From Collybiopsis luxurians FD-317 M1 (lineage: Eukaryota > Basidiomycota > Agaricomycetes > Agaricales > Omphalotaceae), in NCBI GenBank assembly GCA_000827265.1, contig KN834772.1:62001-126000 (forward strand): a DNA stretch of 64,000 nucleotides, read 5' to 3'. Positions 1-11,660 of this stretch are shown here, piece after piece. The notes beneath the pieces are model-generated. The model made no database searches and was not told the origin of the DNA. It saw only the letters and a list, made by a program, of their open reading frames with translations. A program made the position numbers and the translations under genes. Numbering within the stretch: the stretch's first letter is position 1; every line of letters begins with the position of its first letter.

Positions 1-1
1 A

Positions 2-2728
2 CCCTTAAAATCACCACTATTGTCACTGGTCTTCTTTGTGAAAAAGAAAGATGGAAAGCTCCATTTTGTCCAGGACTATCACAAACTCAATCAATTCACT
101 ATCAAAAACTGCTACCCCTTACCACTAGTGGTTGATATCATTAGTTGTCTTCAGGGTGTACAATACTTCACTGAATTTGATGTCCACTGGAGGTACAATA
201 ACATACAGATCAAGCAGGGTGATGAGTGGAAAGCTGCATTCTCTACCAACTGTGGCCTGTTTGAGCCTAACATCATGTTCTTTGGCCTTACTAACTCACC
301 AGCTACATCTCAAGCACTGATGAACTTGATCTTTGCAGATCTTATAGCGGCAGGAAAAGTGGCAGTATACCTGAACAACATTCTTATCTTCAGTGGCCAA
401 TTGGATAAACACCAAGAAATAGTCTGTGAAGTACTAGCCAGACTCCAGAAAAATGACCTCTACCTATGGCCAGAAAAGTGCAAATTTGAACAGGAACAGA
501 TTGAGTATCTAGGGCTGGTAATATGGGAAGGGGAGGTAAGGATGGACCCAGTAAAAGTGGCAGCTGTCTGTGATTGGCCAACCCCCCAGAATCTTTGCAA
601 GCTGCAAGGGTTTTTAGGATTTGCCAATTTCTACTGTTGATTCATATGTGACTTTGCTAGAATAGCTTGCCCCTTAAATGACCTAACCAAAAAGAATGTT
701 GGCTTTGACTGGGGGACACTACAACAAGAGGCATTTGAAACACTATGTACAGCATTCACTTCTGCACTGATACTAACTCTTTGGGATCCAGACAAGTCAA
801 CACAAGTTGAAGTAGATGCATCTGGATATGCAACTGGTGGGGCACTTTTCCAAAAACAGGATGATGGCCAGTGGCACCCTGTTTCTTTTTGCTCTGCATC
901 TATGCAGGCCACAGAGTGGAATTATGAGATCTATGATTGGGAGATGCTAGCAGTAATTGAGGCATTAAAAGACTGGAGAGGTCTTCTAGAAGGCTCACCT
1001 CAACCATTTGAAATCATTACTGATCACTCCAATCTAGAGTTTTGGTGGACAGCACAAGACCTTAGCCATTGCCAGGCCTGCTGGGCACTCTGGCTCTCTC
1101 AATTTGATTTCCACATGGTGCATTGACCAGGTAAAGCAAACACCCAGGCAGATACACTATCTTGTATGGCACATCATCAGGTATCAGATAATGAGGACAA
1201 CTGACAACAGACTGTCCTCAAGCCTGAGTACTTTACACAAGTTGCCACCACAATTTTCTGCAACCCACTAGAAGATAGAATTTGAAAGGCTTTGCAGAGA
1301 GAGGCACAGGTACTGGAAGGGCTGGAAGGATTGAAGAAGAGAGGACTACAACAGCTCATAAATGGGATTGCAGAATGGGAAGAAGATGAAGGACTGGTCT
1401 ACCATAAGGGACAGGTATATGTCCCACTAGATGATGAGCTACACACGGAGGTCCTCCAACAATGCCATGACAACCCCTCTGCTGGCCACCCTGGACTCCA
1501 TTGCACCCTTGATCTTGTCAGCACTCACTTCTGGTGGCCTACCATGCAATCCTTTGTGGAAAAGTATGTCGAGGGATGCAAAATCTGTGCAAGGAAAAAG
1601 ATCCAACAGCACCCCCATGCAGTAACACAGCCACTTAATGTTCTAGCTGGACTATGGGAGGAAGTCGGTGTAGATTTAATCACTCAACTACACAAATCCA
1701 ATGGGTATGATGCCATCCTAGTCTGTACAGACCTCTTCAGCAAACAGATCCATGCCATTCCCTGTATGACCAATATTACTGCTGAAGGAGCAGCAGATAT
1801 TTACTATCAAGAAATCTTCCACCTCCATGGCCTTCCCCTGCATTTTATATTGGACCGAGGACCCCAATTCTTAGCAAAGCTCATGCAATCCCTCCTCTCC
1901 TGTTTAGGCATCAAATCAAATCTGACTTCTGGATACCACCCACAAGCCAATGGACAGAGTGAACATGCAAACCAAGAAGTAGAGAAGTACCTCTGCCTAT
2001 ATATAGGACAGCAACAGGATGACTGGGCAGAACACCTGCCAATGGCAGAATTTGTCATTAATTCCCAGACACACTTGGCCCTCAGGATGTCACCATTTGA
2101 AGTCACATATGGCTATCTCCCACTCTTCAATATTCCAGTAGGTCGGCACAGTGGGATGCCAGGGGTAGATGATTGCATTCAGATTTTGAGAGAAGCATGC
2201 CAGGATGCAGGAGCCACCTTACATCTGGGAAAGAAGCAGCAGAAGGAAGGGTATGAGAAGGGAAAGTGAAAAGCCCATCAATTTAAGGTGGGAGACCTTG
2301 TATGGCTAAGCACAGAGGACATTAATCTCCAGCTCTTGAGTGAAAAACTTGGAGAGCACCAACTTGGACCATTCAAAATTCTTCAAAAAGTGGGACCACT
2401 TGATTATCAATTGGACTTACCCCTTTCCCTTGACCAACTACACCCTGTATTCCATGTCAACAAACTTTACCCTTGGAAAGGAAACTATGTCAATGGGGAA
2501 ATTCCAATGCCACCAGAACCAATTTACTTGGAGGAAGAGGATGAACCTGAGTACAAAGTAGAAGAGGTGCTAGACAGCTGTATTCAGTAGAAGAGAATGG
2601 AATATCTGGTAAAGTAGAAAGGGTATGATGCAGGCCATAACTCCTGGGAACCAGCCCAAAACTTGGAGCATGCCCCACAAATGGTACAAAAATTTCACAG
2701 GAAACACCCAAGTGCACCAAAAATTTGA
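2..2728 (+). pseudogene. Gypsy pol remnant: RT, RNase H, integrase, chromodomain
   Basis: A single reading frame runs from the window edge to the TGA at 2726. In order it shows the RT fingers (FFVKKKDGKL), the RT active-site box, the RNase H region (VEVDASGYATGGAL), an H2C2 zinc finger (about 1470-1610), an integrase core (about 1660-2000, ending in HPQANGQSEHAN) and a chromodomain-like end (KGYDAGHNSWEPAQNL). In-frame stops lie at 638, 1124, 1202, 1283, 2267 (all TGA) and 2588, 2615 (TAG). The catalytic RT motif normally reading YxDD here reads YLNN at about 369-380. No frameshift is needed anywhere, so the decay is purely by substitutions. Not functional. Confidence 0.93.
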
Positions 2729-2748
2729 CCATCGAGGGTGATGGTCTT

Positions 2749-2759
2749 AAGAAGGGGGG
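2749..2759 (+). other. Polypurine tract priming plus-strand synthesis
   Basis: A run of A and G (AAGAAGGGGGG) ends three bases before the LTR start at 2763. This is the usual place for the plus-strand primer of LTR elements. Confidence 0.75.
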
Positions 2760-2762
2760 TAA

Positions 2763-3274
2763 TGTCATAAAGCTGGTATGATCACCTATTCCTAACCCTT
2801 ATTCATTTTCCTTTTACTATACACCTTTCACATGACCGCATTTATGACTAACTTTCATATTAATACCTTTTGGACATATGACTCCTTCCTATCTCCACTC
2901 TGCACAGTATCATTGTTCTTTTTCTATTTCATTCCCACTGTCATTGTTTTATTAATGAACCGTTCCTTGTTCTTCTTCTTGTATCTGTTGCATGACCACA
3001 TGCTCTGTACCTTTTATTCTTGTAGCTGTCACTTAGCTGTTGTCTTCCAGTAGCATTAGTCTCTCTTACAGTTTACTACAGTATATATACCTACCACCTG
3101 TAACCTGAGTCCCCATCTTGACCTCTCTGTCAATTGGGACCAGGTGAGCATCCTTCCTGTACCAGTAGACTAGTTAATTAACTCTGTCAATTGGGACCAG
3201 ACCAGGACCCACCTCTGTTTAAAACTGATCATTGCATTCTGATAAGTTACTCCACTGTACACCACTTTGTGACA
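2763..3274 (+). repeat. 3' long terminal repeat of the gypsy element
   Basis: The 512-bp segment begins TGTCA and ends TGACA, the short terminal inverted repeat expected of an LTR, and follows the polypurine tract directly. A TATA-like string (GTATATATAC) lies at about 3079-3090. Target-site duplication cannot be checked because the 5' end is outside the window. Confidence 0.88.
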
Positions 3275-3599
3275 GCACTTGAAAAAGGACTGAGGCTAGC
3301 AGCAGGGACAATGGTGGTGGGAGAGAATCAGAAGTGTCAATGTCGGCATTGACAACTTCAGTTTATCAGCATGCATCACAAGCTCAACACATTTGCCACT
3401 GCCCATCAGAATCATTGCTGTCTCATGGTGATCCTTATGACCCTTCCCCTTCATCATTCATTGCATCTGCCAACATTGAGCACAAATATACCTGAAATTT
3501 CACATCTAGTCAATTCCACTCTTCCCATTTGACACGATTCTCACATTCCAACTGCCACTACTCATTGATAACCCCTTTGAGACCTGCACTGCAACATGA

Positions 3600-4007
3600 G
3601 CAAGAAATTTACCCCACATTTATGCAGGAACCAGTACTGGTTCAGCTTCACCAGTACTACAATCTGTTTCCTCCATCTACTCATACTCATTCACCCTCAT
3701 CTCTAGAGACTCCACAGCTCTTGCAGAATCTGTACCCTACTCCACCTCTACCTTCCGACACAATCCTGTAATCAACCCATTCGGGCAGACACCATTACCA
3801 CCACCCAGCACATTCCCTCAAGGCCCTCATTCGATTCAATATCTTCAGGCTGATGCAACTCCTTGGCCTTGGCCTTATCACTCTGGCTCCAATCATGCCT
3901 CCTGTCATTACTTACCATCAGACTCACATTATTCTGTGAATGACTGCAATTCTCAGCACCAAAATGCAAACTCAAACACTCAGGAGGACCAATTTTGGGG
4001 ACACTGA
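3600..4007 (+). pseudogene. Decayed Pro/Ser/His-rich reading frame in the CpG-poor tract
   Basis: A frame of about 135 codons without an ATG runs from the TGA at 3597 to the TGA at 4005. Its composition (PFGQTPLPPPSTFPQGPHS, then NSNTQEDQFWGH before the stop) looks like the low-complexity end of a real protein rather than random sequence. The overlapping frame 3529-3771 is also open. I recognise no family. CpG is as scarce here as in the adjoining retrotransposon, so it may be a host gene fragment decayed along with it, or part of a second element. Confidence 0.3.
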
Positions 4008-4175
4008 AGTTTTCCCTTTGTTTATCATTGATATAATTGCTGTACATGTTTATTTCTAATCTTGAAAACCAGTTGAACCACTTCTTGAGGCTATCCTTAG
4101 AGGGATGAAGGTATGAGAACAAAAATTGAGAATGTTGAACTGAGCCGAGCATGAAATTTCACTAAGTTCAAAGTC

Positions 4176-5402
4176 ACAAAAATGTGACTCGGTTTGTGAC
4201 GCGACTTTTGGCCCAGCCGCTTCCTGAGGAAGCCTCGCGTAGCCGGCTGACCGTTGATCGCATCAACGTTTGGGAAGCGGATGGTTCACGAGCCTAGTAG
4301 TGAATATACAATTCTTAGGTCCTGCTTCTCTTCAAGCTGGATTTCTCATCCTTATACTCTGCCCAATGCGCTGATTAGGTCTCTCAAAGATTTGAACATC
4401 CGATGGAGCTACGAGCAATCCCTCCCACCTACCGCACCAGATCTCATTCTTGTTGATTAAACAGTGGAAAATAACGACCCTGCTTGGTCTTTCAAACTGG
4501 TCCACCAATGCAAATGCAAATATCGGTGTATGGCTGATGATTCTCCAGACATCTGTCATCACGCTGTTGCTTTTACGGATTTTGCTGAAGCATTCGACAA
4601 GTCCCAGATGTTGCGTCGGCATGAATCCACTCTCATCCCCTCCTTCTCCCAGGCAACAATGCCAAACGACGTAGTTATCGCAACACCTCTTCCCCAGGTT
4701 CTTCCCGCCACCCCTAAATCATCTATACAGCTCCAGCCCCAACCCGGCTCTGCATGCCTCATGTTCTGGAAGATCATTGTGCGGTAACTGACACGCTGCA
4801 TTAGATGTTCTGCGCTCCTTCTATTCTCCCCTTCCTACCGAGGCATCTCTCAGGAGAGATGGATATTCTACCTTCGTCTCTGAAGCATAAACTCTTCCCA
4901 CTTGCAGCCGTCCACCGAATCTTTTTCCATCGACCAAGCTCCGTAGTAACAGGGGAGGGGTTGCAGCCCATGCTGGCCATTCCGCGCCCTGCTGCGGAGC
5001 ACCCACACCGATTACTATAGAACTCTTCTAGTCACCCTCCAATCTCCTGGTTCGCCACTGTCGGCAGTTATGTACCATTTACCTTAATGCCAACTTGACC
5101 TCATTAATCTTCATGTTATTTCTTAAGTTGTGACTATAGGCAACATTGCGGGTTTCCAAGACGTTCGTAAGTGATACACTCAGGCCCTTCTTGTTCATTA
5201 CATGTAGATTCATAAAACAGATATTACGATTTTGCAATCGTTTCTATGGTAAATATATCGTCTATGTAATCGAGACAGGAGTCGAGCCAAAGCTTCCATG
5301 CATAGATGTATATCATCCACATTTCTGAACGAGATTGAGCGTTCGGACCGAAAGCAGGCATTACATGCATGGAGAGCAACGGCTTCCCGAAATGATTTCT
5401 GA
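4176..5402. other. Intergenic stretch, no gene recognised
   Basis: CpG content rises abruptly near 4180 and stays normal afterwards. Several overlapping reading frames of 70-107 codons exist on both strands (for example 4464-4787) but none shows a family motif or a coherent splice pattern. Confidence 0.5.
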
Positions 5403-6613
5403 TCATTCAACCCTAAAGAGAATGCAGTCAATTAAGGGTGTTCGATTACCGGCTCTCTTCAAGGGCTCACCATATTTCCTGATCTCCGGCGACAGCACTA
5501 AAAGCTCCCGGGGCAATACGCGATCCACTAATGACGAAGTTAGAAGCACCATGGAGGACACTGGCGCCTGCCACTGTTGTGCCTCGTTGATTCGAAGATC
5601 GAACGGAAGAGCGATAACCTAAAAGAAGTATAAAGATGATAGTTAATCGATTGCAGATATCGATTGCAGATATTACAGATTATATAGCTACCTGTAGTTC
5701 TTGGGCCACGCCTTGTGTTGACGCTTGTATGGGTGGTGAGAGGATGATCGTCGTCTAAATTCGCAAGGTGGCAATGAGGTTAAGATTAGCCCCGAAGTAG
5801 AGGTTCTATGAGGTCAACTCACTTCGCCTAGAGATGATTCGCTGACTTCCGCTAACCGCACTGAATGCCCCAGGCGAGATACCGGCACGGTGGCTAGTCC
5901 GAGTCCACGACCCTAGAGTCAAATTATGCTGTCAGCGGCTGTACACATGTGGTTGAGATCTCTCGTGCACGACGAGCATTACCTTGATAGTCCCGGATTG
6001 GAGGCTCATTGCTTATGTCAAACCTCTCATAGTCGTCTGAACCAAACGTGTTCTGCCCTGGCCTCATCAACGCAGCATTTTGATTCGCCCCCCGCGTTAC
6101 ATGTTCGTCACGGTGGTGTTCATCGCGATGATGGTCTTCAAGGGAGCTGATATTACATTCCGCATCCACAATAAAGGGCTCGCTAGCTGTACCATAAATA
6201 TACACAAAGAGAAGGCGCGCAGGGACCATTAATTGAGTGGTAAAATGACTGTTACGAAGGTTGTCCTGCTTACGATGGGCCCTCATCCAACCGATAACTC
6301 TCCGTTCTTCAAAAGTCAGCTCTGCGCGACTCTATTCAGCCCCAAGATGACTTTGCAGCACCGAAGTGGCGTCCAACAGACACTTACCTTGTTCTAACTC
6401 TCCGAATTCCGACATCGAGGGAGAGCAAAAATCTAGTTAAAGCAATGCTTGAGAACGACAGAGCAGAGAACATTTTGCAGTGACAAAGAAATGGGACTTA
6501 CGACGGGGAGGCAGATGCTCAGTCTGTCTCGAGAAAGAGTTTGGACTGTTCGGTGAAGAAACATCATTGAGATCTTGGTGAAAGCTGGTTTGAGAGATGG
6601 ATCTATGGGGCAT
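5403..6613 (-). CDS. Small hypothetical protein with a duplicated GAFSAV motif, seven exons
   Basis: Seven exons join in phase from the ATG at 6613 to the TGA at 5403: 6502-6613, 6388-6432, 5983-6306, 5823-5912, 5692-5754, 5471-5618 and 5403-5412, giving 263 residues. All introns are 58-81 nt with GT-AG ends. The C-terminal part holds two copies of one motif in separate exons, ISPGAFSAVSGSQ and IAPGAFSAVAGDQ, the second preceded by HGASNFVISG. From memory this resembles a short element often found near the N-terminus of Agaricomycete NACHT and related proteins; that link is inference. Exon 3 holds an imperfect HHRDEHHRDEH repeat and could contain one more 87-nt in-frame intron. There is no catalytic motif. 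The last intron may be retained, which would shorten the protein by two residues. Confidence 0.55.
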
Positions 6614-7939
6614 TTTTGGTTCGCTGTAGAAGTCCTGGGGAGAAAGGGTATGGTGGCACTCGAAACATGGCTTTTATAGTCCGCGGAAGGACCAAGGCCC
6701 TTGCCGGCGATTGCCAAAATTGACAATGCAAAAAGCCTATTATAATCCCTAAAAAGAAAGCTGGAAGCCTTGTTGTCATTGAGGTTGTTGAGATTTTCAC
6801 TGGAAGCAACTCGGCGCGCGAAGAAAGCACCAGAAACTTTGGATTACTCAGCGTAGAATATTGGACCTCTAGACTAGATTCTAGAGAAACTTCTAGATAT
6901 CTTACTGTTTGCATATATATCTAATTATAAAGGCAATGGGCATGCGTTTGCGGCGCAATATTGACGCATTACCACTCCATTTTTCTCATAAATTTACTTG
7001 AAGTTTGACAAGTCAAACTGGTACCCTGGCACCGGTTGGATGTACTACAGGGCATCTATATTTTGAGATTGCCGCTGCTTCAGTAACACCAAATGTCCAT
7101 TGCTTCTTCTCATCATCACTTTTTGGGGTACAAGAATATGCGACACGGATCTTCCGGAAATTACAGCTCCAGTCCTCGACGGCGAACGAGTCGACGGGTC
7201 TGGTCCTCCGAGAACTTGGCTCTTACTTGGCTCAGTTATATTATGTAGGCAGTGAAGGGAACAAGGGCCGAGACCATCGAAGAACACAACTTGTTCAATA
7301 TGAAGCGCTGAACAGCAGATATAATGGTGAGGAGGTAAGGGGAGGAGTGATGAGAAGAGTACAGTCAACAGCTTGATTGTGATACTGCTTGTTTACTAAC
7401 AGTTCATCATCTGGTATCGCACCAAATTGATATCGCACTGGCAAGAGTTGTTCAAAACGATGGAAGAATGGAAGATGAACCAGGGAGAGCTGATCTTATC
7501 AGTGCGTGCACAGAACTGTAACTTAATTAAAGTATCGTCACACGACATGTCAACAAGAAAATATCTTTTGAGATTGGGTAATAAATAAATAACCAGACAA
7601 GAAGACAACGTACTATAGCTACAGGGTGAGAATGACAAATAATGTTACTTGATACAAGCAAGTCGTACAATCGACCGACTATGAAAATGAGTTTTGAAGC
7701 GACGATGCGCCGAGGGATAAGGCTACAGTTTCGGAAAGAGACAAAAAAGCAAACAAAATAACAGAAAATGGGAGTTAAAATGGACCCGGTCCAAGTGGTT
7801 GCCACAGACGCGGAGAAACATCGACGAAAGAGGTTTAAAAAAGGTCATATCATACATGCTTCGTGCTATGCTTCGTGAATAAATTTGTCGAAAAGAAAAC
7901 CAAATGAAACAAGCTCTATTGAGAGGGTCTAAGGTTCAA
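6614..7939. other. Intergenic stretch between two minus-strand genes
   Basis: It contains the upstream region of the small gene ending at 6613 (an AT-rich block near 6905-6935 could be its core promoter) and the 3' flank of the HMG-box gene. The 123-codon frame at 7005-7376 has no recognisable motif and I do not call it. Confidence 0.5.
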
Positions 7940-10077
7940 CTAGCACCCCGTTTCCATCGCGAGGTGTTCATGCTGGGCCTGGAACATCTGCTGGAACTCG
8001 TCGTGCCCCTCTCCAGCGAAAGCATTGATTCCGGAAACGGTACTAGACATCGTCTCCATTGTAGATTGGTACGAATAATCAGGCACATGCTGAGCGGTAG
8101 AATCCATCGGAAAACCCATCGCTGCGGCAAACGATCCACTGGACGAAAGCCCCTTCCAAAGTTCGTTGAAAGCTGTGGTGGAATCTATGTGAGCTGACAG
8201 CGTCGAGGAGGATGTGATATCTCCACTCGAGGGGTGTGTTTGCATACCCTCCGCCGCGTGCTGTACAGGAGAGGCGCTATCGGAGTATACCAAATCTACG
8301 TCGTCGATCGAGGTCGGATGCACGGGCTGCGGGGCGTGAAGTGTAAGCCCACCCTCTCCTCGGTCTGTAGGTACAGGAGAACCAGAGTTGGGAGATGAAT
8401 ATGACTGCACAGAAGAAGTCGACAAGGGAGACGTATCCAGTGGAGAGTATGATTGAGTATCGAGAGGAGCCAGCGAAAGATTATGAGGATTATGGACATG
8501 ATTCTGTTGCTCGTGAAGGAGCTGTTGATAGACATGCTGCTGGTCCATGCTAAAGCCCTCGAAAGGATTGCATTGTTGCTGAGACTCAAACGACTGCGGC
8601 TGAGACGCCTGGAGAGAACTGGTACCAAAAGCAAACCCAGGTTGAAACAAGCTCGTGTCGGTATCTGGAAGCTCATCCATTTCAGTTTGAGGAGGTAGAG
8701 ATGAGGCGGAGCTGGATGGCGAGGGACCCATCTGCTCGTATCCAGTTTGCCAGTTGGCAGCCCAGTGGCTGTGCATGTCAGACCAATTCGAGTTTGGAAC
8801 GGGCCATGAGTCATCTGTACGTCCGTAATTGACGAAAGCCTGAGCACTAGATGCCCTCCGTCCACCGAGAACAATTCTCTGTTGTCGAGAGATGGATCCC
8901 ACGTCAAAGTTGTTGGGAGAGGGCGAAGGGGGCCGAAGAGCATTGTTCAGTGGCGGGATCATGTTGAAGGATGATTGTCCGACAGCCATTCCGGCATATC
9001 CTGCGAGGTCCATGGAAAGACCGTGGGAAGAGTCGGCGATATGCGAGAATGTAGCATCGGAATGTGGGAAGAACTGATGAGTCTGTTGGTATCCAGTTTG
9101 GAACGGAAGGTAATCGTTTGGTAAGGGAACAGATGATGGTCGACGAGGATACCTAGCCACAGGTGCAGCAGGTGGCGGAGGAATGAGGTCAGGAGTGGGG
9201 GCGACTTGGGGTGTAGCAGCTCGAGCTTCGAGCGCCGCCATGCCCTCGGCACTTTCATCCCAGCCGTGCAAGTCATCCCACTGCTTGACTCGCTCTTTCA
9301 ACGCGTCACTTTTCAGTCCATCTAAAAGACACTGGGCTATGAAACCCTCCCGTTCCGTACGCATAGCCTCCATTGAAGCCAGTGTAGCGGGAAGAGGATC
9401 TGTTTTCATCTTCTTGTTGGGAGGAGCAGTATCGGCACCCTTGTTCTTGTTCTTGTTATGCACCGGGCGGAAACGATACTCAGGATACTTGCGTTTGTGT
9501 TCAGCCTTCTCCGCTCTGGCCCTCTTCTCCCAAATCGCCTTCTCTTCAGCGGGAAGCGACCGCCAACAGGAGCCTGTTTTGATGGGCATCAGACAGTAGC
9601 TCGACAGCGACCACAGCCAAGCCACTTACCAATAATCTTGCTCAACGAACTATGATTTGTTTCGATGCTGTTTGGAACATGTTTCTGCTTGACGAAATCG
9701 GCTCTGAAGAGCATGAATGCATTCGGGGGACGGGGGATATAACCTAGAGAGCGGCGCTTGCCGGGCGGTGCGCGTCGTCGTCGTTGCGGAGGAGCGGGTG
9801 TCGAGGATGGAGGGAAAAGAGTGGCAGAGGAATCATCTCCTGGAGAGTCGTCGTACATATCTTCAGCGTCGGCCTCGGTTTTGAATGTGGTTGGAGTAAC
9901 GTTGGGGCAGAAGGTCAAACGGCTAGGCTCAAGATTAACACCGTAGATGCCAGGTTTGGCAGGCGGTAAAGAGACTGAGAAGGAGAGAGTGAGTTATTGG
10001 TGTAGAAACAAGAAGGAAAATAGCTTACCCAAGCCTAGCGAAGACTTTCTCCGGGCCCATGATCGTGCAGCTGGCAT
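7940..10077 (-). CDS. HMG-box transcription factor (MATA_HMG type, PCC1/Prf1-like)
   Basis: Three exons, 10029-10077, 9630-9974 and 7940-9573, join in phase through 54- and 56-nt GT-AG introns to give 675 residues. An HMG box spans about residues 95-165: it begins IPRPPNAFMLFRADFVKQK, crosses the second intron at KIIG, and continues CWRSLPAEEKAIWEKRA and HKRKYPEYRFRP. These are the hallmark positions of the minor-groove-binding sequence-specific HMG class that includes fungal mating regulators. The long C-terminal part is rich in Ser, Gln, Pro and Asn, as in activation domains. In mushrooms such proteins (for example PCC1 of Coprinopsis) act in sexual development; assignment to that subfamily is inference, the HMG box is direct. 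An acidic segment (EADAEDMYDDSPGDD) precedes the box. Confidence 0.9.
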
Positions 10078-11317
10078 CCTTATTGTTCAACAAAAGTAGA
10101 GGACAAAAGAGATGCTGACAGGAAAGAACAAAAGAGGTGGGACTCAGAACGGGGGCTTATTGTTCTCTGGGAAGTATATAAGGAAGGCGAAGAAGGGGAA
10201 GATGGGTGGAATTCAGAAATCAGAAAGCGTATCTATGGCTTACGTGAGCTACTCGTTAAGCGATGCTGCCTTATTTGTCCGTTAGTTTGTGCTTTGATTG
10301 GGAAATGTGTTTGTATTCGACAAACTAGGAAAGGGCGGGAAGCAGCGACCTTGTAAAAATCCATCAGGTGCAAAGTTCAATACAAGTAATGTTGCCGTAC
10401 GTACCTCTTCAGGAGAAAGGGAGGAACATTTCTTAAATACTCGCAGACACCAAGACCTCTTCGCACTTGAATCGTCCTGCTAATGCTCATTAAACGCAAA
10501 TTTCCTGCAGTTTCCAGGAACTTCCAAAATCACCCCTTATCGAACAAACAGCAAGAATGAAGACTGGCCGGATCCAGTGGGGAGGGTGAGAGTGAATCGC
10601 ATGACTGATTTCAGCACTCTTCCCGCGGGATTGGGTCCCTTTACTTACTCTGACGAGGCAGCGAAACAGCCTTTGATGGATTATTCGGGCTCAAATAAGG
10701 GCAGGGAGCAGACCGGTAGTAATCTTTGAACGAAGAGTCCTAGGCTCAGTTTCGACGACGTAGCAGATGATCCAGCACAGGGAGATCGCACTTTTTTTTT
10801 TTTTTTGGATTATTCAATCATTCCATACATAGGTCTCCGGGTTTTGAGAGCTGGATCCATGGGATCGTCGGGGATCGCCTACGGGACTCGTATGTGGCAT
10901 TATACAGGAGCATACATTCATTAATTTCGTCTTGTATGCGATGAAACTAATATTTGTTGACCGACGAATACTTACGAAAAATATATGTGAAAAAAATACA
11001 AGGACCATCGGAGGAACGAGGCAACGAGGCAAGAGCGGCTTTCAAAGGCGGGTGAATTGTAACACTGATTCCTTGCAGCGGTTGCAGTCGTCGAAAGGTT
11101 CATCCAAGAAAGGCGAGTTAAAATCTACTTCCAGGTATCGGAAACAAAATGAATATGCACCTGTACGGACGCGTTCGAGAAAGGCGCGAGGCAGAGCGGA
11201 GCGCTCGTAGCCAAGTTGGAACGATGTCTATTTGCGGAGGATAAGTACCGCGTATCCAATTCATTTCATCATTCAATTGAGCTCCCGTCCCGTAATCACT
11301 TTGTTCTTTCATTCGCG
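10078..11317. other. Intergenic upstream region of the HMG-box gene
   Basis: The region holds a long T run at about 10794-10807 and no coherent gene. The reading frames at 10932-11210 and 11118-11312 show no family motif. Confidence 0.5.
10172..10183 (-). promoter_or_regulatory. TATA-like element upstream of the HMG-box gene
   Basis: On the minus strand the string CTTATATACTTC lies about 100 nt upstream of the HMG gene ATG. Position and sequence fit a fungal TATA box; activity is not shown. Confidence 0.4.
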
Positions 11318-11540
11318 TCTGCCGCGAAAATACAAGGATCCCAAAAGTTGACGCGAATTTTCTGGGCGATGAGCGACTGGAGTGTTCAGTTGAGAGATCA
11401 TTATTTGAAACAAAGGTGCTCCTGGCGCAATCTGCCGCGAAAGTGCAATCTTAAGCGTTGACGCGACTTGTCTTGGCAGTGACTGACTGGAGCGCTCAGT
11501 AGCGTGATAATCGTCCGAAATCAAGGTTGATCCTGGACGA
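11318..11540. repeat. Imperfect tandem repeat, two units of about 113 bp
   Basis: The unit starting TCTGCCGCGAA at 11318 recurs at 11431. Both copies share GTTGACGCGA, the GACTGGAG..TCAGT block and end in TCCTGG. Divergence is moderate, so the duplication is not recent. Confidence 0.8.
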
Positions 11541-11660
11541 GAGAGCTAGTGGGAAAAAAAAAAAAAGCAAAGGTCGGAAAAGAGACAGATGACGAGAGAC
11601 GTTGACTAAAGTGGCGTGGGAAAGCTCTGCCACCACTAAGGTCCAAGTTCCTCGCATTCC
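11541..11660 (-). repeat. 3' edge block of duplicated cassette, unit A
   Basis: The segment, containing AAAGTGGCGTGGGAAA and GCTCTGCC, matches 17828-17945 in the same orientation. It forms the left edge of the older, more disrupted copy (unit A) of the kinase-7TM cassette. Confidence 0.75.

Larger units (their letters stand above)
1..3274 (+). mobile_element. 3' half of a Ty3/gypsy LTR retrotransposon (chromovirus type)
   Basis: The window opens inside the reverse transcriptase and continues through RNase H, integrase and a chromodomain-like tail to a polypurine tract and the 3' LTR. The order RT-RH-IN-chromodomain defines chromoviruses, common in fungi. gag, protease and the 5' LTR lie outside the window. 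The coding part stays in one frame from base 2 to 2728 but carries seven stops, so the copy is dead. I count about nine CG dinucleotides in the first 3.27 kb, far fewer than in neighbouring genes, consistent with C-to-T decay of methylated or RIP-targeted DNA. Confidence 0.95.

Noticed and set aside
7005..7376. 123-codon plus-strand frame
   Set aside because: No motif, no promoter or splice logic, and the opposite strand is equally open; probably chance.
8296..8943. 215-codon minus-strand frame
   Set aside because: It is an alternative frame inside the HMG-factor exon; the sense frame is open throughout and carries the domain.
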